Source of the DNA: Actinoplanes sp. TBRC 11911
GTDB lineage: Bacteria > Actinomycetota > Actinomycetes > Mycobacteriales > Micromonosporaceae
DNA: 64,000 nucleotides
Reading direction: 5' to 3'
Assembly: GCF_012933445.1 (NCBI RefSeq)
Contig: NZ_JABBNC010000021.1
Location: 1-64,000, forward strand
Shown: one piece after another, positions 34,084 through 42,516 of the stretch
How positions within the stretch are numbered: position 1 is the first letter of the stretch
Layout: the number at the start of each line of letters is the position of its first letter
Translations under genes and position numbers: made by a program
Notes under the pieces: generated by a model
The model's input: the letters and a program-made list of their open reading frames with translations, nothing else
What the model was told of the DNA's origin: nothing
Databases searched by the model: none

Positions 34084-34943
34084 TGGCGGTGCACGCGGGG
34101 GCCGATACCGGGCCGCAGCCGTACGTGGGCGGATCCGGCTGGGGTGCCCATCCGGAACGACGCGCGACCGTGCTCGTCCACGACGATGTCCTCGGCCCGC
34201 ACCGTCGCGGCCGGCCCGGTGCCGTAGAAGGTGACCGGCGCCGCCGACCTGGCGGCCATGCCGGCCACCCGCGGGTCGTCGGCGTTCAGCACCGCGTGCC
34301 CGGCGGCGGGCAGGGCCTCGACCAGCTCACCCTTGGCCGTGGTGGTGTTCGCCAGGCTGCCGAACTCGGACAGGTGTGACTCGCCGACCGTCGTCACCAC
34401 GCCGACCCGCGGGCGGGTGAGCCGCGCCAGATACGCCACGTCGCCGACGTGGCGGGCGCCGAACTCGCACACCAGGAACCGGGTGTCCGGCACGACCAGC
34501 GAGACGTTGGTGGGGATGCCGATCTCGTTGTTGCGGTTGCCGGGCGGCGCCACCGTCGGGCCGAGCCGGGAGAGCACCTGGCCGAGCAGATCCTTGGTGG
34601 TGGTCTTGCCGACCGACCCGGTGACACCGATGACCGTCAATGCCGGTGCGCGTTCGATGACCGCGGCGGCGAGCCGGCCGAACGCCGCCTGGACGTCGTC
34701 CACCACCACCGCGGGCACGCCCACCGGGCGGGCGGCGAGCACGGCCGCCGCACCACCGGCCATCGCCGTGGCGGCGAAGTCGTGCCCGTCGACCCGTTCG
34801 CCCGGGAAGGCGACGAACAGGCCGCCGGGCTCGATCTCCCGCGAGTCGTAGCAGGCGGGGCCCGTCACCAGCAGGGCCGGATCGGCGTCGCGGACTGTCC
34901 CGCCGACAGCACCCGCGATTTCCGACAACGTCATGGAGATCAC
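34056..34943 (-). pseudogene. 3'-truncated murF-like gene
   Basis: This 295-residue frame matches MurF, the UDP-MurNAc-tripeptide D-Ala-D-Ala ligase. It has the N-terminal uridine-binding domain (SREIEPGGLFVAFPGERVDG) and the central ATPase domain (VTGSVGKTTTKD, PPGNRNNEIGIP, EFGARHVGDV, AVLNADDPRV). Full-length MurF is about 450-480 residues. This one ends inside the central domain, before the GxHNxxNAxAA block and without the whole C-terminal domain. The last 20 or so residues are Arg/His-rich read-through into the GGDEF gene tail. GTG (34943) or ATG (34934) starts have no clear ribosome site. It is probably a remnant or a specialised fragment, and a full copy must exist elsewhere. Confidence 0.7.
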
Positions 34944-34952
34944 GGGTCAGGA

Positions 34953-35037
34953 CCATAAGGAATGTTCCCCGGGCAACAACAAGGTCCCTATTTTGGAGAT
35001 TCCCTTTCGGGGAGCTTCATCGACGTCCTCCTTATGG
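34953..35037. repeat. distant inverted repeat upstream of murF-like gene
   Basis: CCATAAGGA (34953-34961) and TCCTTATGG (35029-35037) form a perfect 9-bp inverted repeat 67 bp apart, in the lower-GC gap between the murG and murF paralogues. It may be an operator pair or chance. Confidence 0.35.
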
Positions 35038-35105
35038 GTAACGCAATCTTTTTCCCCTGATGAACCGCCATGACGACGCGGCGACTGATTGCTTCGCGCG
35101 GAAAT

Positions 35106-36275
35106 TTATCCGCCGGCGGTAACCGCCAGAATTTCGGCGACGACCCGGTCGGCGGCGTCCGGACGGCCGTGCCGGGCCGCTGCCGCGGCCATCGCCTGCC
35201 GCCGCTGCGGGTCGGCCAGCAACATCTCGATGCTGTGCCGGAGGTTCTCCGGCGTCGCCGTCTCCTGGTCCAGCATCACCGCGGCGCCGTCGGCCGCGAG
35301 GGTGCGCGCGGTGATCCGCTGTTCGTCGCCGGCCGACACCGGATACGGGATGAGGATGCAGGCCTTGCCCAGCGCGGTGAGCTCGGCGACGGTGCCGGCG
35401 CCGCTGCGGCCGACCACCACGTCGGCGGCCGCGAGCAGGTCGGGCAGCTCCTGGTGCAGGAAGTCGACCACCCGGTAGCGCGCGGCGAACTGGCCGGGCA
35501 GCCGCGCGGCGACCTCGCGCATCTCGTCGATGTCCATGCCGCCGCACTGATGCACCACCTGGCACCGGGACAGCACGTCGGGCAGCACCGCGGTCAGCAT
35601 CCGGTTGATCTGCCGCGCGCCGCCCGCGCCGCCGGTCACCAGCACCAGCGGCACCGACGGGTCGAGACCGAAGAACGACAGGCCGGCCGCCGGATTCCCG
35701 GCCAGGATCTCGGCGCGGATCGGGTTGCCGGTCACCACCGCCTTGGCGCGCAGCCGCTCGGGCAGGTGCTGCAGCGACGACGGGTGGCTGAGCAGCACCC
35801 GGGTCGCGACCCGGGCCAGGATGCGGTTGGCCAGGCCGAGGCTGAGCGTCTGCTCGTGCAGCACGTACGGGACGCCGAAGAGCCGGGCGGCCAGACCGAT
35901 CGGCACCGAGACGTATCCGCCGGTCGACAGCACCACCGACGGCCGGATGCGGGCGACCGTGGCCACCGCCTGCAGGATGCCGATCGGGATCCGGAACGCG
36001 TCGACGACGTTGCGGAGCAGCTCGCTCGGGTTCGGCGAGCGGCGGAGCTTACCGGTGACGACCGACTTGAACGGCACTCCCGACCGGGCGGCGACCTTCG
36101 CCTCCAGCCCGTCCCGGACGCCGACCCAGAGGATCTCCGGCGCCACCCCGGTGGGGGCGAGCTTGGTCTTCAACGTCTCGAGGGTCGTCAGGGCGGGGTA
36201 GGTGTGACCACCGGTGCCGCCGCCGGTGACGATCAGGCGGAGCCGGCGGAGATGTTCAGCGCTGTAAAGAGACAT
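35106..36275 (-). CDS. MurG-like lipid II glycosyltransferase paralogue
   Basis: This 389-residue GT28 glycosyltransferase resembles MurG, which adds GlcNAc to lipid I at the inner membrane face. It has the N-terminal GGGTGGHTYPA loop, STGGYVSVPIGLAA, LHEQTLSLGLANR, the middle TGGAGGARQIN and the donor-binding GRSGAGTVAELTALGK. It lies beside a truncated murF rather than in a division cluster, so it looks like a second copy with a special role, such as modified peptidoglycan or self-protection. That role is inference. The ATG at 36273-36275 has only a weak ribosome site. Confidence 0.82.
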   Translation of the reverse strand: MSLYSAEHLRRLRLIVTGGGTGGHTYPALTTLETLKTKLAPTGVAPEILWVGVRDGLEAKVAARSGVPFKSVVTGKLRRSPNPSELLRNVVDAFRIPIGILQAVATVARIRPSVVLSTGGYVSVPIGLAARLFGVPYVLHEQTLSLGLANRILARVATRVLLSHPSSLQHLPERLRAKAVVTGNPIRAEILAGNPAAGLSFFGLDPSVPLVLVTGGAGGARQINRMLTAVLPDVLSRCQVVHQCGGMDIDEMREVAARLPGQFAARYRVVDFLHQELPDLLAAADVVVGRSGAGTVAELTALGKACILIPYPVSAGDEQRITARTLAADGAAVMLDQETATPENLRHSIEMLLADPQRRQAMAAAAARHGRPDAADRVVAEILAVTAGG

Positions 36276-36346
36276 GCCACGCTCAGGTGAGAGGGATAGG
36301 GGGAGGGCGCCAGCCTAGCGGAGGGGTGCGGGTGCCCGGCCACGGC

Positions 36347-37030
36347 TCAGGTCAGCGTCCACTCGGCGGTCCGGGCGGCGACGCCGGGTTGCAGGGTGAG
36401 GCGCAGCCGGGTCAGCTCGGCGTCCCGTGGCACCTCGAAGACGATGGTCCGGGCGAATTCCCAGTCGGGTTCGACCAGGGCGTCCGGGAACGCGGCCATG
36501 GCGGTGGTCATGGTGGTGTCGCGCTGATACCAATGGTTTCGCTCGTCGCTGATCCATGCGTATTTCTGCAATTGTGCGATGAACGGGACGGTGCCGGTGT
36601 TGTGCGCGTTGACGGTGACCGACACCAATCGGTCGCCGGTGGCGGGCTTCAATTCCGGAAAACTCGACAGTTCCGGATCCTCGACCCGGACGATCGATAT
36701 CAGCATTCGCTCGCCGTTGTCGCCTTGCATGGTGACCGAGCCGTTGCGCGGGACGACGCCGCCGGCCGGGACGGGTGCGGGGCTGGAGGGCCGCGGCGGC
36801 GGGGTCCAGCTCGCGCTCGCCGCCGCCGGGGCCGCCGCTGGATCCGAGACGTTGCCGCCGGGCTGGGTTACGCGCGCGGCGAGAGCTCCGACGCCGGCGG
36901 CGACGACGGCCACCGCGACGATGGCCACCCAGCGAGGGCGGCCGGGTCGAGCGGTCCGGCCGCCGGGGGTTTGCGCCGTGCCGCCGGGGGTTTGCGGGTC
37001 GTGATTGCGCTTGCGGCGGGTCGACACCAT
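36347..37030 (-). CDS. membrane-anchored DUF4352-like secreted protein
   Basis: This 227-residue protein has a cytosolic Arg/Pro-rich N-terminus and one membrane helix (WVAIVAVAVVAAGVGALAA, about 32-50). A Pro/Ala linker leads to an external beta-sandwich domain with DRLVSVTVNAHNTGTVPF and WEFARTIVFEVP, the pattern of DUF4352/telomeric-repeat-like immunoglobulin domains. The frame stays open upstream to 37372 but the extra sequence is Arg/Pro noise. The ATG at 37028-37030 is the best start though it lacks a ribosome site. Function unknown. Confidence 0.7.
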   Translation of the reverse strand: MVSTRRKRNHDPQTPGGTAQTPGGRTARPGRPRWVAIVAVAVVAAGVGALAARVTQPGGNVSDPAAAPAAASASWTPPPRPSSPAPVPAGGVVPRNGSVTMQGDNGERMLISIVRVEDPELSSFPELKPATGDRLVSVTVNAHNTGTVPFIAQLQKYAWISDERNHWYQRDTTMTTAMAAFPDALVEPDWEFARTIVFEVPRDAELTRLRLTLQPGVAARTAEWTLT

Positions 37031-37340
37031 GGCGGCGATCAAACCGAGGGCTATCCAGCGGGAGGAGTGTCGTGGTGGCCGGGTCACGGGCGAGGCTATC
37101 GGCGGAGCACGCGCGATCCTGAGGACTTTCTCCTGCGTTCGGCCACTCGTCCGACGCGCGGGGGTGAGCGCGACGGGTCTCGTCGCCCGGCGGCTGGGTA
37201 TGGCCCGGGGGGCGCGCCTGGCCGGGCGCGAACACCGGGGCGGTCTTGGTGCTCCTGGGCGCGAGGGCGCGGCGTACAGGGTAAGGATCTGCAGGTCAAG
37301 GCGTAGGCTCCGGGAAACGCATCCCGCATCGGGAGGGGTC
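37031..37340. other. 310-bp gap, no feature seen
   Basis: This is the intergenic stretch between the divergent DUF4352-like and glyoxalase-like genes. I see no convincing gene, repeat or hairpin. It should hold both promoters. Confidence 0.5.
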
Positions 37341-37736
37341 ATGCTGGACCACAGCGCAGTGGAAGCGAACATCCCGGCCGCCGATCTGGACCGGGCCCGG
37401 CAGTATTACGCCGATACGTTCGGCCTGATGCCGGTGGAGGAATTCGGTGGGGAGGCCCTGCGGTATCGCACGGCCGGTGGGACGTTCTTCAATGTCTATC
37501 GGACGGAATATGCCGGGCAGGCCGGGCACACCATCGCTCAGTGGCACGTCGACGACGTGGACCAGGAGGTCCGGGAGCTGACCGCCAAAGGGGTCGACTT
37601 CGAGATTTATCCGGATATGCCGGGCGTCGAGTGGAGTGGACCGGTCGCGACCATTCCGGGGCTCGGCAAGGCGGCGTGGTTCAAGGACAGCGAAGGCAAC
37701 ATCATGTGCGTCGACGACGGCATGCCCAAGGGCTGA
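37341..37736 (+). CDS. glyoxalase/VOC superfamily protein
   Basis: This 131-residue single VOC-fold protein has an N-terminal beta-alpha unit LDRARQYYADTFGLMPVEE and a C-terminal strand AAWFKDSEGNIMCVDDG ending in typical VOC fashion. Metal ligands are not fully canonical, so it may bind a small ligand rather than be a classic glyoxalase I. GGGAGGGG precedes the ATG. It stands alone. Confidence 0.85.
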   Translation: MLDHSAVEANIPAADLDRARQYYADTFGLMPVEEFGGEALRYRTAGGTFFNVYRTEYAGQAGHTIAQWHVDDVDQEVRELTAKGVDFEIYPDMPGVEWSGPVATIPGLGKAAWFKDSEGNIMCVDDGMPKG

Positions 37737-37824
37737 CCTGAGCGGTCAGCGTCACAGTCCACCCCTTGAACGGCCGCCCGAGGTGCCGAGTAGCTTCGTT
37801 GAAGCATCAAGGAAGGGGTGGCGG

Positions 37825-38040
37825 ATGGAGAGGGACACCGGTCTACGCCGGACGGCACTGCTCACCGGCGCCCTGGTCGTGGCCAGCGTGGGCGGTGCGG
37901 TCGGCGTCGGATATGCGGCGTACGCGTCGAATCCACCAGATTCCGGGTCGGCTGCGTCATCGGGTTCGGCCACCTCGCAGGGCTTCCCGACGGTGTCCGG
38001 TACGGACGGTGACGCCCAGGCCACCTCCGCGGGGTCCTGA
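37825..38040 (+). CDS. small membrane protein with Ser/Gly-rich tail, first gene of electron-transfer operon
   Basis: This 71-residue protein has a basic start, one helix (ALLTGALVVASVGGAVGVGYAA cut short, about residues 11-32) and an external Ser/Gly/Thr-rich tail (SGSAASSGSATS). AAGGAAGGGG precedes the ATG. Only one base separates its stop from apbE. FMN-binding partners of ApbE often begin with such an anchor and linker, but here no FMN-binding domain follows. It may be a shortened flavoprotein, a direct flavinylation target or an unrelated scaffold. Confidence 0.7.
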   Translation: MERDTGLRRTALLTGALVVASVGGAVGVGYAAYASNPPDSGSAASSGSATSQGFPTVSGTDGDAQATSAGS

Positions 38041-38041
38041 G

Positions 38042-38926
38042 ATGCCGCTGGTCGAGACGCTGCCGGTGGGCGCGGACACGGCGCAGTGGACGGTCTGGGG
38101 CACCACGGCCCGGATCGTGCTGACCGACCCGGCCCTGGTGGCGCCCGCCGCCGCGCTGGTCCGGGCCGAACTCGACGCGGTCGACGCGGCGTGCAGCCGC
38201 TTCCGGGACGACTCCGAGCTGAGCCGGGCGTGCCGGGCGGGCCGGGCGCGGGTCAGCCCGCTGCTGGCGACGCTCCTCGAGGCCGCGCTCCGGGCGGCCG
38301 GGCAGACCGACGGCGACGTCAGCCCCACCGTGGGTAACGCGATGAGCGCACTCGGCTACGACCGCGACTTCGCCGCCGTCCGGGAGCGAAAGATACGGGT
38401 CTTCCCCAGCGCCGACTGGCGCGACGTGCACCTGGACGGCAACGAGCTGACCGTGCCCGACGGCGTCCGGCTGGATCTCGGCGCGACCGCCAAGGCCGTG
38501 GCCGCGGACCGGGCCGCGGCCCTCGTCGCGGACCGGCTCGGCACCGGCGTGCTGGTCGCGCTCGGCGGGGACATCGCCACCGCGGGCCCGGCCCCGGCCG
38601 GCGGGTGGCGGGTGCTGGTGCAGGACCGGCCCGGCGATCCGCGGTGCACGGTCGCGATTCCGGCCGGCGCCGCGCTCGCCACCTCCAGCACCGTCTCCCG
38701 CGCGTGGGGCGACCTGCACCACATCCTCGACCCGCGCACCGGGCACCCGGCGGCGACCGGGTGGCGGACCGTGTCCGTGGTCGCGCCCACCTGTTTGCTT
38801 GCCAACACATTGAGCACCGCCGCGATCGTGCGCGGCGAGGGCGCGACCCGGCTGCTCGCCGGGGTGCCGAGCCGTCTGGTGACCCGCGACCGCGCGGTCC
38901 TCAGGCTGGGCGGCTGGCCGGCATGA
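38042..38926 (+). CDS. apbE: ApbE-type FAD:protein FMN transferase
   Basis: This 294-residue protein is of the ApbE family, which attaches FMN covalently to Thr/Ser of extracytoplasmic redox proteins using FAD and magnesium. Visible blocks are CSRFRDDSELSR, DLGATAKAVAADRAAALV, VALGGDIATAG and the C-terminal HHILDPRTGHPAATGW. No lipoprotein signal is present, as in many actinobacterial members. The stop overlaps the start of the ferric-reductase-like gene (ATGA). Together with the redox genes downstream it suggests a flavin-based membrane electron pathway. Confidence 0.9.
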   Translation: MPLVETLPVGADTAQWTVWGTTARIVLTDPALVAPAAALVRAELDAVDAACSRFRDDSELSRACRAGRARVSPLLATLLEAALRAAGQTDGDVSPTVGNAMSALGYDRDFAAVRERKIRVFPSADWRDVHLDGNELTVPDGVRLDLGATAKAVAADRAAALVADRLGTGVLVALGGDIATAGPAPAGGWRVLVQDRPGDPRCTVAIPAGAALATSSTVSRAWGDLHHILDPRTGHPAATGWRTVSVVAPTCLLANTLSTAAIVRGEGATRLLAGVPSRLVTRDRAVLRLGGWPA

Positions 38927-39495
38927 CCTCCGACGCGCTCTGGTTCGTGGGTCGCGGCAGCGGCGTCATCTCGCTGGTGCTGCTGACCGTGGTGGTCGCG
39001 CTCGGCATCGGCGCACGCTCCGGCCGGACGCCGTTCGACCTGCCCCGCTTCGCGGTCAACCTGCTGCACCGCAACGCCGCGCTGACCGCGATCGTGTTCC
39101 TGGCCGCGCACATCATCAGCCTGCTCATCGACCCGCTGGCCCCGATCACGATCTTCGACGCCATCTTCCCGTTCTCCAGCACCTACCGCCCGTTCTGGCA
39201 GGGCCTCGGCACGCTCGGCATGGAACTGATGGCCGCGATCCTGCTGACCACCCTGTTCCGGCATCGGCTGGGCGCCCGCGGCTGGCGGGCCGTGCACTGG
39301 CTGGCCTACCTGTGCTGGCCGGTCGCGCTCGCGCACGGCCTGGGCACCGGCTCCGACAACAACACCTGGTGGCTGTGGGCCATCACGATGATCTGCCTGG
39401 CCGCCGTGGCCGCGGCCGTCTTCTGGCGCGTCAGCCCGCGTTTCGACCCACCGCGTCGCCGGGTAGCCGTGCGGCCGTTCGAGGAGGTCCGATGA
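38923..39495 (+). CDS. ferric reductase-like transmembrane protein
   Basis: This 190-residue protein has about five or six helices. Heme-ligand-type histidines lie in NLLHRNAALT, FLAAHIISLL, WRAVHWLAYL and VALAHGLGTG, the pattern of the ferric-reductase-like/MsrQ membrane domain. It probably moves electrons across the membrane via heme b. Translational overlaps with apbE and the NuoF-like gene place it at the centre of the operon. Confidence 0.85.
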   Translation: MTSDALWFVGRGSGVISLVLLTVVVALGIGARSGRTPFDLPRFAVNLLHRNAALTAIVFLAAHIISLLIDPLAPITIFDAIFPFSSTYRPFWQGLGTLGMELMAAILLTTLFRHRLGARGWRAVHWLAYLCWPVALAHGLGTGSDNNTWWLWAITMICLAAVAAAVFWRVSPRFDPPRRRVAVRPFEEVR

Positions 39496-40637
39496 CCACC
39501 GTCGCGGAACCTCGCCTGCTCGGCGAGCCCGTCGAGGCGTACGTGCCCAAACTGGATCCGAAGCAGGTGATCGACCTGGCCCGCCAGGCCGGTCTGACCG
39601 GACGCGGCGGCGCCGGTTTCCCGGTGGGGCGCAAGCTGGCGGCGGTGGCCGCGACCGGACGGCCGGCCATGGTGATCGCGAACGGCGCCGAGGGCGAGCC
39701 GGGTAGCGAGAAGGACCGCTACCTGCTGACCCACCAGCCGCATCTAGTTCTCGACGGCCTCCAGCTGGTCGCCCGGGCATGCCACGCCTCGGCCCTTTTC
39801 CTGTACGCCCCGCCCGCCGCGCTCGAACCGGTGCGGCGGGCGCTGTGGGACCGTCGTCGCGAGGCCGTCTCGGTCCGGCTGGCGCCCGCGCCGTCGACTT
39901 TCGTCGCGGGGGAGGCGTCCGCGGCCGCGGCGGCCGTGGTGGGCGGCGGGGCGATCCCGGCCGACAAGATGGTGCGGCTGGCCAAGCGTGAGATGCCGAC
40001 GCTGGTCCAGAACGTGGAGACGCTCGCGCACCTGGCCCTGGTCGCACGGCACGGCGCCGAGTGGTTCCGCACGCGCGGGACGCAGGACGAGCCGGGGACG
40101 TTCCTCGCCACCGTCGGTGGTGCGGTCGTCAACCCCCAGGTCGTCGAGGCCGGGTACGGGGTGCCGCTGGGGGAGCTGCTCGCGGCAGCCGGCGGACCGT
40201 CCGGACCGTTGTCGGCGGTGCTGGTCGGCGGCTACCACGGCGGCTGGGTGCCGGCCGATCCGGAGCTGCCGGTCAGCCGGGCCGGGCTGGACTCCTACGG
40301 TGCGACCCCGGGCGCGGGCGTCGTGACCGCGCTGCCGGCGTCGTCGTGCGGGCTGCGCGAGACCGCCCGGATCGTGGAGTACCTCGCCGGGCAGGTGTCC
40401 GGTCAGTGCGGGCCGTGTCTGAACGGGCTGCCGCGAATGGCGTCGGCGCTGTCCGACCTGGCCCATCACCGCATCTGGCTGGGCATGACGAGCGAGGTGG
40501 ACAGGCTGCGCGGGCTCGTGACGGGCCGCGGCGCGTGCCATCATCCGGACGCGACAGCGCGGCTGATCGGCAGCGCGATGCGGATGTTCCACGAGGACGT
40601 GACCGCACACCTCAAGGGCGAATGCGTGGCGCGATGA
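39492..40637 (+). CDS. NuoF-like NADH/FMN/Fe-S oxidoreductase subunit
   Basis: This 381-residue protein resembles NuoF, the NADH-binding subunit of complex I. It has the glycine-rich loop GRGGAGFPVGRK, an FMN/NADH region NGAEGEPGSEKDRYL, an SLBB-like middle and a C-terminal iron-sulfur segment. That segment reads SGQCGPCLNG followed later by GACHHPD. The usual CxxCxxC triad has Ser at its first position here, leaving three visible cysteines. It would take electrons from NAD(P)H and pass them to the ferredoxin encoded next and the membrane heme protein. No NuoE or NuoG partner is nearby. Confidence 0.83.
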   Translation: MTTVAEPRLLGEPVEAYVPKLDPKQVIDLARQAGLTGRGGAGFPVGRKLAAVAATGRPAMVIANGAEGEPGSEKDRYLLTHQPHLVLDGLQLVARACHASALFLYAPPAALEPVRRALWDRRREAVSVRLAPAPSTFVAGEASAAAAAVVGGGAIPADKMVRLAKREMPTLVQNVETLAHLALVARHGAEWFRTRGTQDEPGTFLATVGGAVVNPQVVEAGYGVPLGELLAAAGGPSGPLSAVLVGGYHGGWVPADPELPVSRAGLDSYGATPGAGVVTALPASSCGLRETARIVEYLAGQVSGQCGPCLNGLPRMASALSDLAHHRIWLGMTSEVDRLRGLVTGRGACHHPDATARLIGSAMRMFHEDVTAHLKGECVAR

Positions 40638-40834
40638 GACTGCACATCGACCGGACCGCCTGCGACGGACGCGGCCTGTGCGCCGAACTGCTGCCCGAGC
40701 TGCTGGAGTCCGACGAGTGGGGCTTTCCGATGGCGCGCGGCTCGTCCGGCGTACCGGAGGAACTGACGCGCGCGGCCCGCCGCGCCGTCGACCGCTGCCC
40801 CAAGCTGGCGTTCCACCTGGCTCCCGGCTCATAG
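40634..40834 (+). CDS. small single-cluster ferredoxin
   Basis: This 66-residue ferredoxin has the cysteine pattern CDGRGLC near the N-terminus and CP near the C-terminus (DRCPKLAF). The three cysteines fit a [3Fe-4S] type, common in actinomycetes as P450 or oxidoreductase partners. The ATG overlaps the stop of the NuoF-like gene, so it is the natural electron acceptor or donor of that protein. Confidence 0.85.
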   Translation: MRLHIDRTACDGRGLCAELLPELLESDEWGFPMARGSSGVPEELTRAARRAVDRCPKLAFHLAPGS

Positions 40835-40842
40835 CCTGGCCG

Positions 40843-40874
40843 GACCCCTGGCCGGGGATTCGGCCAGGGGTCCG
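40843..40874. terminator. bidirectional terminator between convergent genes
   Basis: GGACCCCTGGCC (40843-40854) and GGCCAGGGGTCC (40863-40874) form a perfect 12-bp stem with an eight-base loop. It lies between the ferredoxin stop and the stop of the converging phoX gene. Confidence 0.8.
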
Positions 40875-40882
40875 CGTGCCGA

Positions 40883-42382
40883 TCAGCCCAGGTACTTCTC
40901 CCACGGGCCGGTGATCGCGAGGGTGATGCCGGGAACCTGGATGTTGACGAAGAGGATCTTGCCGTCCGGCGAGAACGTCGGGCCGGTGAACTCGGAGTAG
41001 GTCGGCGAGCCGTTCGACGTGCCGTTGCTGATCATGTTGCGGGCGATCGCGTACGTCGGTCCGCCCGGCACCGAGCTGAGCACGTGCGAGGCGCGCACCC
41101 CGTCCTCGGCGAGCACGAGCGTGCCCCACGGCGTGACGGTCACGTTGTCCGGGCCGTCGAAGGTGAGGTCGGCGTACTTCGGCGCGGCGCCCTCGCTCTC
41201 CGCGGCCGGGTTGTGCGGGAAGTAGGTGACCAGCGTGATCGTCTGGTCCGCGTAGTCGTAGAACCAGACCATGCCGTCGTGTTTGGTGGCGTCCGCGGGC
41301 AGGTCGCTGGCACCGAACGCGAAGCTGTTCACGATGTACGCGCCCTTGCTGGTGCTCCAGACGCCCTCGAACTTCTTGCCGCGGGTGACGGTGCCGTCGG
41401 CGAACTGGGCGCGGGTCGGCTGCGTCCGGGCGTCCCGGTCCGGCACCTCGATCCAGGTCACCTTGAACGGGCGGCCCAGCTGCGCCGAGGTCAGATACGC
41501 CACGTCCGGCAGGATGCTGCCGTCGTCCAGCCGGATCTGCATCGCCTCGAGCGTGCCGGCGGTGTCGCTCAGCGAGCTCGCCAGGCCCGGGCCCAGCCGC
41601 CGGCCGCTGGGGGCCGACCACCGGTAGAACAGGCCGTTCGGGCCGCTGGCGTCCTCGGAGAGGTACACGCGCTTGAGGTCCGGCTCCACCGCGAGCGCCT
41701 CGTGCTCGTACCGGCCGAACGCCTTGATCGGCTTGGGCACCTGACGCTTCGACTCGCTCCGCGTGACCTCGAAGACGTAGCCGTGGTCCTTCTGGTAGAC
41801 GCCGGACTGCCCGCCGGCGGTCCAGGCGGTGCCCGCGTTGATGAAGGTTTCCTCGCAGGTGAGCCAGGTGCCCCACGGGGTGACGCCGCCCGCGCAGTTC
41901 CGCACGGTGCCGGAGATCCCGACCCATTCGCTCTTGGTCCGGCCGTTGCGGTCGGTGACGATCACCGTGCAGCCGCCGGCGTTCGGCGCACCCGGGTCGT
42001 AGACCGTGCCGGCGATGTGCGGGACGCCGAAGGCCGACATGTGCGGCGTCATCTCGTGGTTCTGGATGATGGTCAGCTTGTCGTGGTCGGCGTCCACCAC
42101 GCCGGTGCCGTCGTGGAAGGCGGGCGTCTTGCCCTGACCGAACGACATGTCCGTCGAACCCTCACGGGTGACGATCCGGTACGAGAAACCGGCCGGTAAC
42201 GCGAGGATGCCGTTCGGGTCGTCCCGTAACGGCGGAAACGGGCGGCTTTCCGACGACGAGTGTCCGTGGTGGCCGGACGAGGCGGCGGCCGGCTCGGCGA
42301 GGCTCGGCAGCACCCCCGCCACGGTGAGACCGACACCGGCCGCGGTCCCACCGGTGAGTACCTGGCGACGACTTACAGTCAT
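40883..42382 (-). CDS. phoX: PhoX-family Tat-exported alkaline phosphatase
   Basis: This 499-residue protein has a twin-arginine signal (MTVSRRQVLTGGTAAG) and a His-rich mature N-terminus. The body is PhoX-like (DUF839): IIQNHEMTPH, GGCTVIVTDRNG, GGVTPWGTWLTCEE, YEHEALAVEPDLKRVYLSED, and the closing PDGKILFVNIQVPG. PhoX enzymes are calcium/iron phosphatases that release phosphate outside the cell. The ATG at 42380-42382 has GGGAG about 12 bases upstream. No clear PHO box was identified. Confidence 0.9.
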   Translation of the reverse strand: MTVSRRQVLTGGTAAGVGLTVAGVLPSLAEPAAASSGHHGHSSSESRPFPPLRDDPNGILALPAGFSYRIVTREGSTDMSFGQGKTPAFHDGTGVVDADHDKLTIIQNHEMTPHMSAFGVPHIAGTVYDPGAPNAGGCTVIVTDRNGRTKSEWVGISGTVRNCAGGVTPWGTWLTCEETFINAGTAWTAGGQSGVYQKDHGYVFEVTRSESKRQVPKPIKAFGRYEHEALAVEPDLKRVYLSEDASGPNGLFYRWSAPSGRRLGPGLASSLSDTAGTLEAMQIRLDDGSILPDVAYLTSAQLGRPFKVTWIEVPDRDARTQPTRAQFADGTVTRGKKFEGVWSTSKGAYIVNSFAFGASDLPADATKHDGMVWFYDYADQTITLVTYFPHNPAAESEGAAPKYADLTFDGPDNVTVTPWGTLVLAEDGVRASHVLSSVPGGPTYAIARNMISNGTSNGSPTYSEFTGPTFSPDGKILFVNIQVPGITLAITGPWEKYLG

Positions 42383-42516
42383 GCGAGCACGCTCCCAGGA
42401 ATTAGCTAGATCTAAATAGATGAGTCCCCAGGCAGCGTCGGAGCCTGCCACGACGGGTACGGAGACGTACGGTGAACATACCGTGGCAGGGAGGTTACGT
42501 TCGCTTTCGCCGTCCA

